5,231 nt of DNA from the NCBI GenBank assembly GCA_028866785.1, contig JAGWHN010000040.1, positions 1-5,231 on the forward strand, given 5' to 3'. Shown piece by piece: positions 5,061 to 5,231 of this stretch. The stretch comes from Microcaldota archaeon (GTDB lineage: Archaea > Micrarchaeota > Micrarchaeia > Micrarchaeales > CABMGC01). The notes below the pieces were generated by a model. That model had not been told where the DNA came from, made no database searches, and worked only from the letters and a program-made list of their open reading frames with translations. The translations under genes were made by a program, and so were the position numbers. Position 1 is the first letter of the stretch; every line of letters starts with the position of its first letter.

Positions 5061-5147
5061 TGCTGGGGTAGGGATTTGAACCCTAGCAAGCACTAAAGCT
5101 ACTAACCCCTCAAGCTAGCGCATTTGACCAAGCTCTGCCACCCCAGC
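5061..5147 (-). tRNA. tRNA-Leu(GAG)
   Basis: An 87-base type II tRNA on the minus strand. The acceptor stem GCTGGGG pairs with CCCCAGC, followed by discriminator A (the Leu identity base). The D arm is GCA/TGC with TGG and AAA in the loop. The anticodon stem CTAGC/GTTAG (one G-T pair) closes the loop TTGAGGG, with anticodon GAG at 5109-5111, reading CUC and CUU. A 16-base long variable arm with an AGC/GCT stem is typical of Leu/Ser, and the T arm is TAGGG-TTCAAAT-CCCTA. No intron is seen and CCA is not encoded, so the end must be added by the CCA enzyme. It sits 13 bases after the rpoD stop and 24 bases before rpl18e, without room for its own terminator. It is probably cut from the ribosomal operon transcript by RNase P and tRNase Z. 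Confidence 0.95.
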
Positions 5148-5160
5148 ACGCAATGCAGCA

Positions 5161-5231
5161 TCACTTCTTGAGCTCCTTGTGAGTAGCCTTAAGTCCTTCA
5201 TTAATTATGTCAAGAGACCTATTTAAGATTT
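5161..5231 (-). CDS. rpoD: Probable RNA polymerase subunit D, C-terminal end (runs off right edge)
   Basis: An open frame enters from the right edge and ends at the TGA at 5161-5163. The visible 22 residues start ILNRSLDIINEGL and end HKELKK, an amphipathic, charged helix. The archaeal order S13-S4-S11-RpoD-L18e-L13-S9-RpoN predicts the C-terminus of RpoD here, and RpoD does end in a helix of this kind (an AxxIL...L pattern). The archaeal rpoD product is the alpha-like assembly subunit of RNA polymerase, unrelated to bacterial sigma-70. The peptide is too short to identify on its own, so the name rests mostly on gene order. Confidence 0.6.
   Translation of the reverse strand, partial: ILNRSLDIINEGLKATHKELKK

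Noticed and set aside
4801..5079. Plus-strand open frame over rpl18e that extends into the tRNA
   Set aside because: It is antisense to two confident genes, and its hydrophobic look comes from reading Lys/Glu-rich codons backwards.
1..5231. CRISPR array, transposon, toxin-antitoxin or defence island
   Set aside because: No repeat-spacer pattern, inverted terminal repeats, transposase or nuclease motif is present; apart from the pilin-like gene every gene is conserved housekeeping.

Overview
The window is archaeal chromosomal DNA. The evidence is a ribosomal and RNA-polymerase gene cluster with archaeal-only members (eL18, RpoN/Rpb10, the archaeal form of uS2, the probable C-terminus of RpoD). 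It also has an archaeal Shine-Dalgarno core (GGTGA), an archaeal FAD synthase, the N-terminus of an MCM helicase and a class III (type IV pilin-like) signal peptide. The pilin-like protein, with a QAAVDF-type cleavage site and an N-terminal helix followed by a Cys-rich ectodomain, is a kind I associate with DPANN archaea such as Micrarchaeota. A bacterial-looking methionyl-tRNA synthetase also fits a small DPANN genome. The phylum assignment is an inference from these traits only.

Layout. Positions 1-141 (minus) are the first 47 codons of an MCM replicative helicase gene that runs off the left edge. A divergent intergenic region of about 200 bases (142-348) holds the promoters for mcm and for a plus-strand pair, metG (349-1881) and ribL (1884-2300), separated by 2 bases. 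A T8 run at 2301-2308 closes that unit. It meets, tail to tail, a long minus-strand unit that enters from the right edge and reads: rpoD C-terminus (5161-5231), tRNA-Leu(GAG) (5061-5147), rpl18e, rpl13, rps9, rpoN, rps2, then a pilin-like secreted/surface protein (2307-2840). Gaps between the protein genes of this unit are -3 to 12 bases, and 24 bases separate the tRNA from rpl18e, so it looks like one transcription unit.

How the genes work together. The minus-strand unit is translation and transcription housekeeping: two RNAP subunits, four ribosomal proteins and one Leu tRNA that must be cut out of the message. It carries the pilin-like gene as its last cistron. The plus-strand pair supplies Met-tRNA and FAD. 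The window is dense and has no long empty stretch.

I found no defence locus, CRISPR array, mobile element or clearly new multi-gene system. The points worth a second look are: the single-zinc-knuckle bacterial-type MetRS with an altered catalytic-domain motif; a FAD synthase with no cysteine at all; the pilin-like gene 3 bases behind rps2; the tRNA inside the operon; and a uniform GTG-containing ribosome-binding site that creates false in-frame GTG starts in four consecutive ribosomal protein genes.
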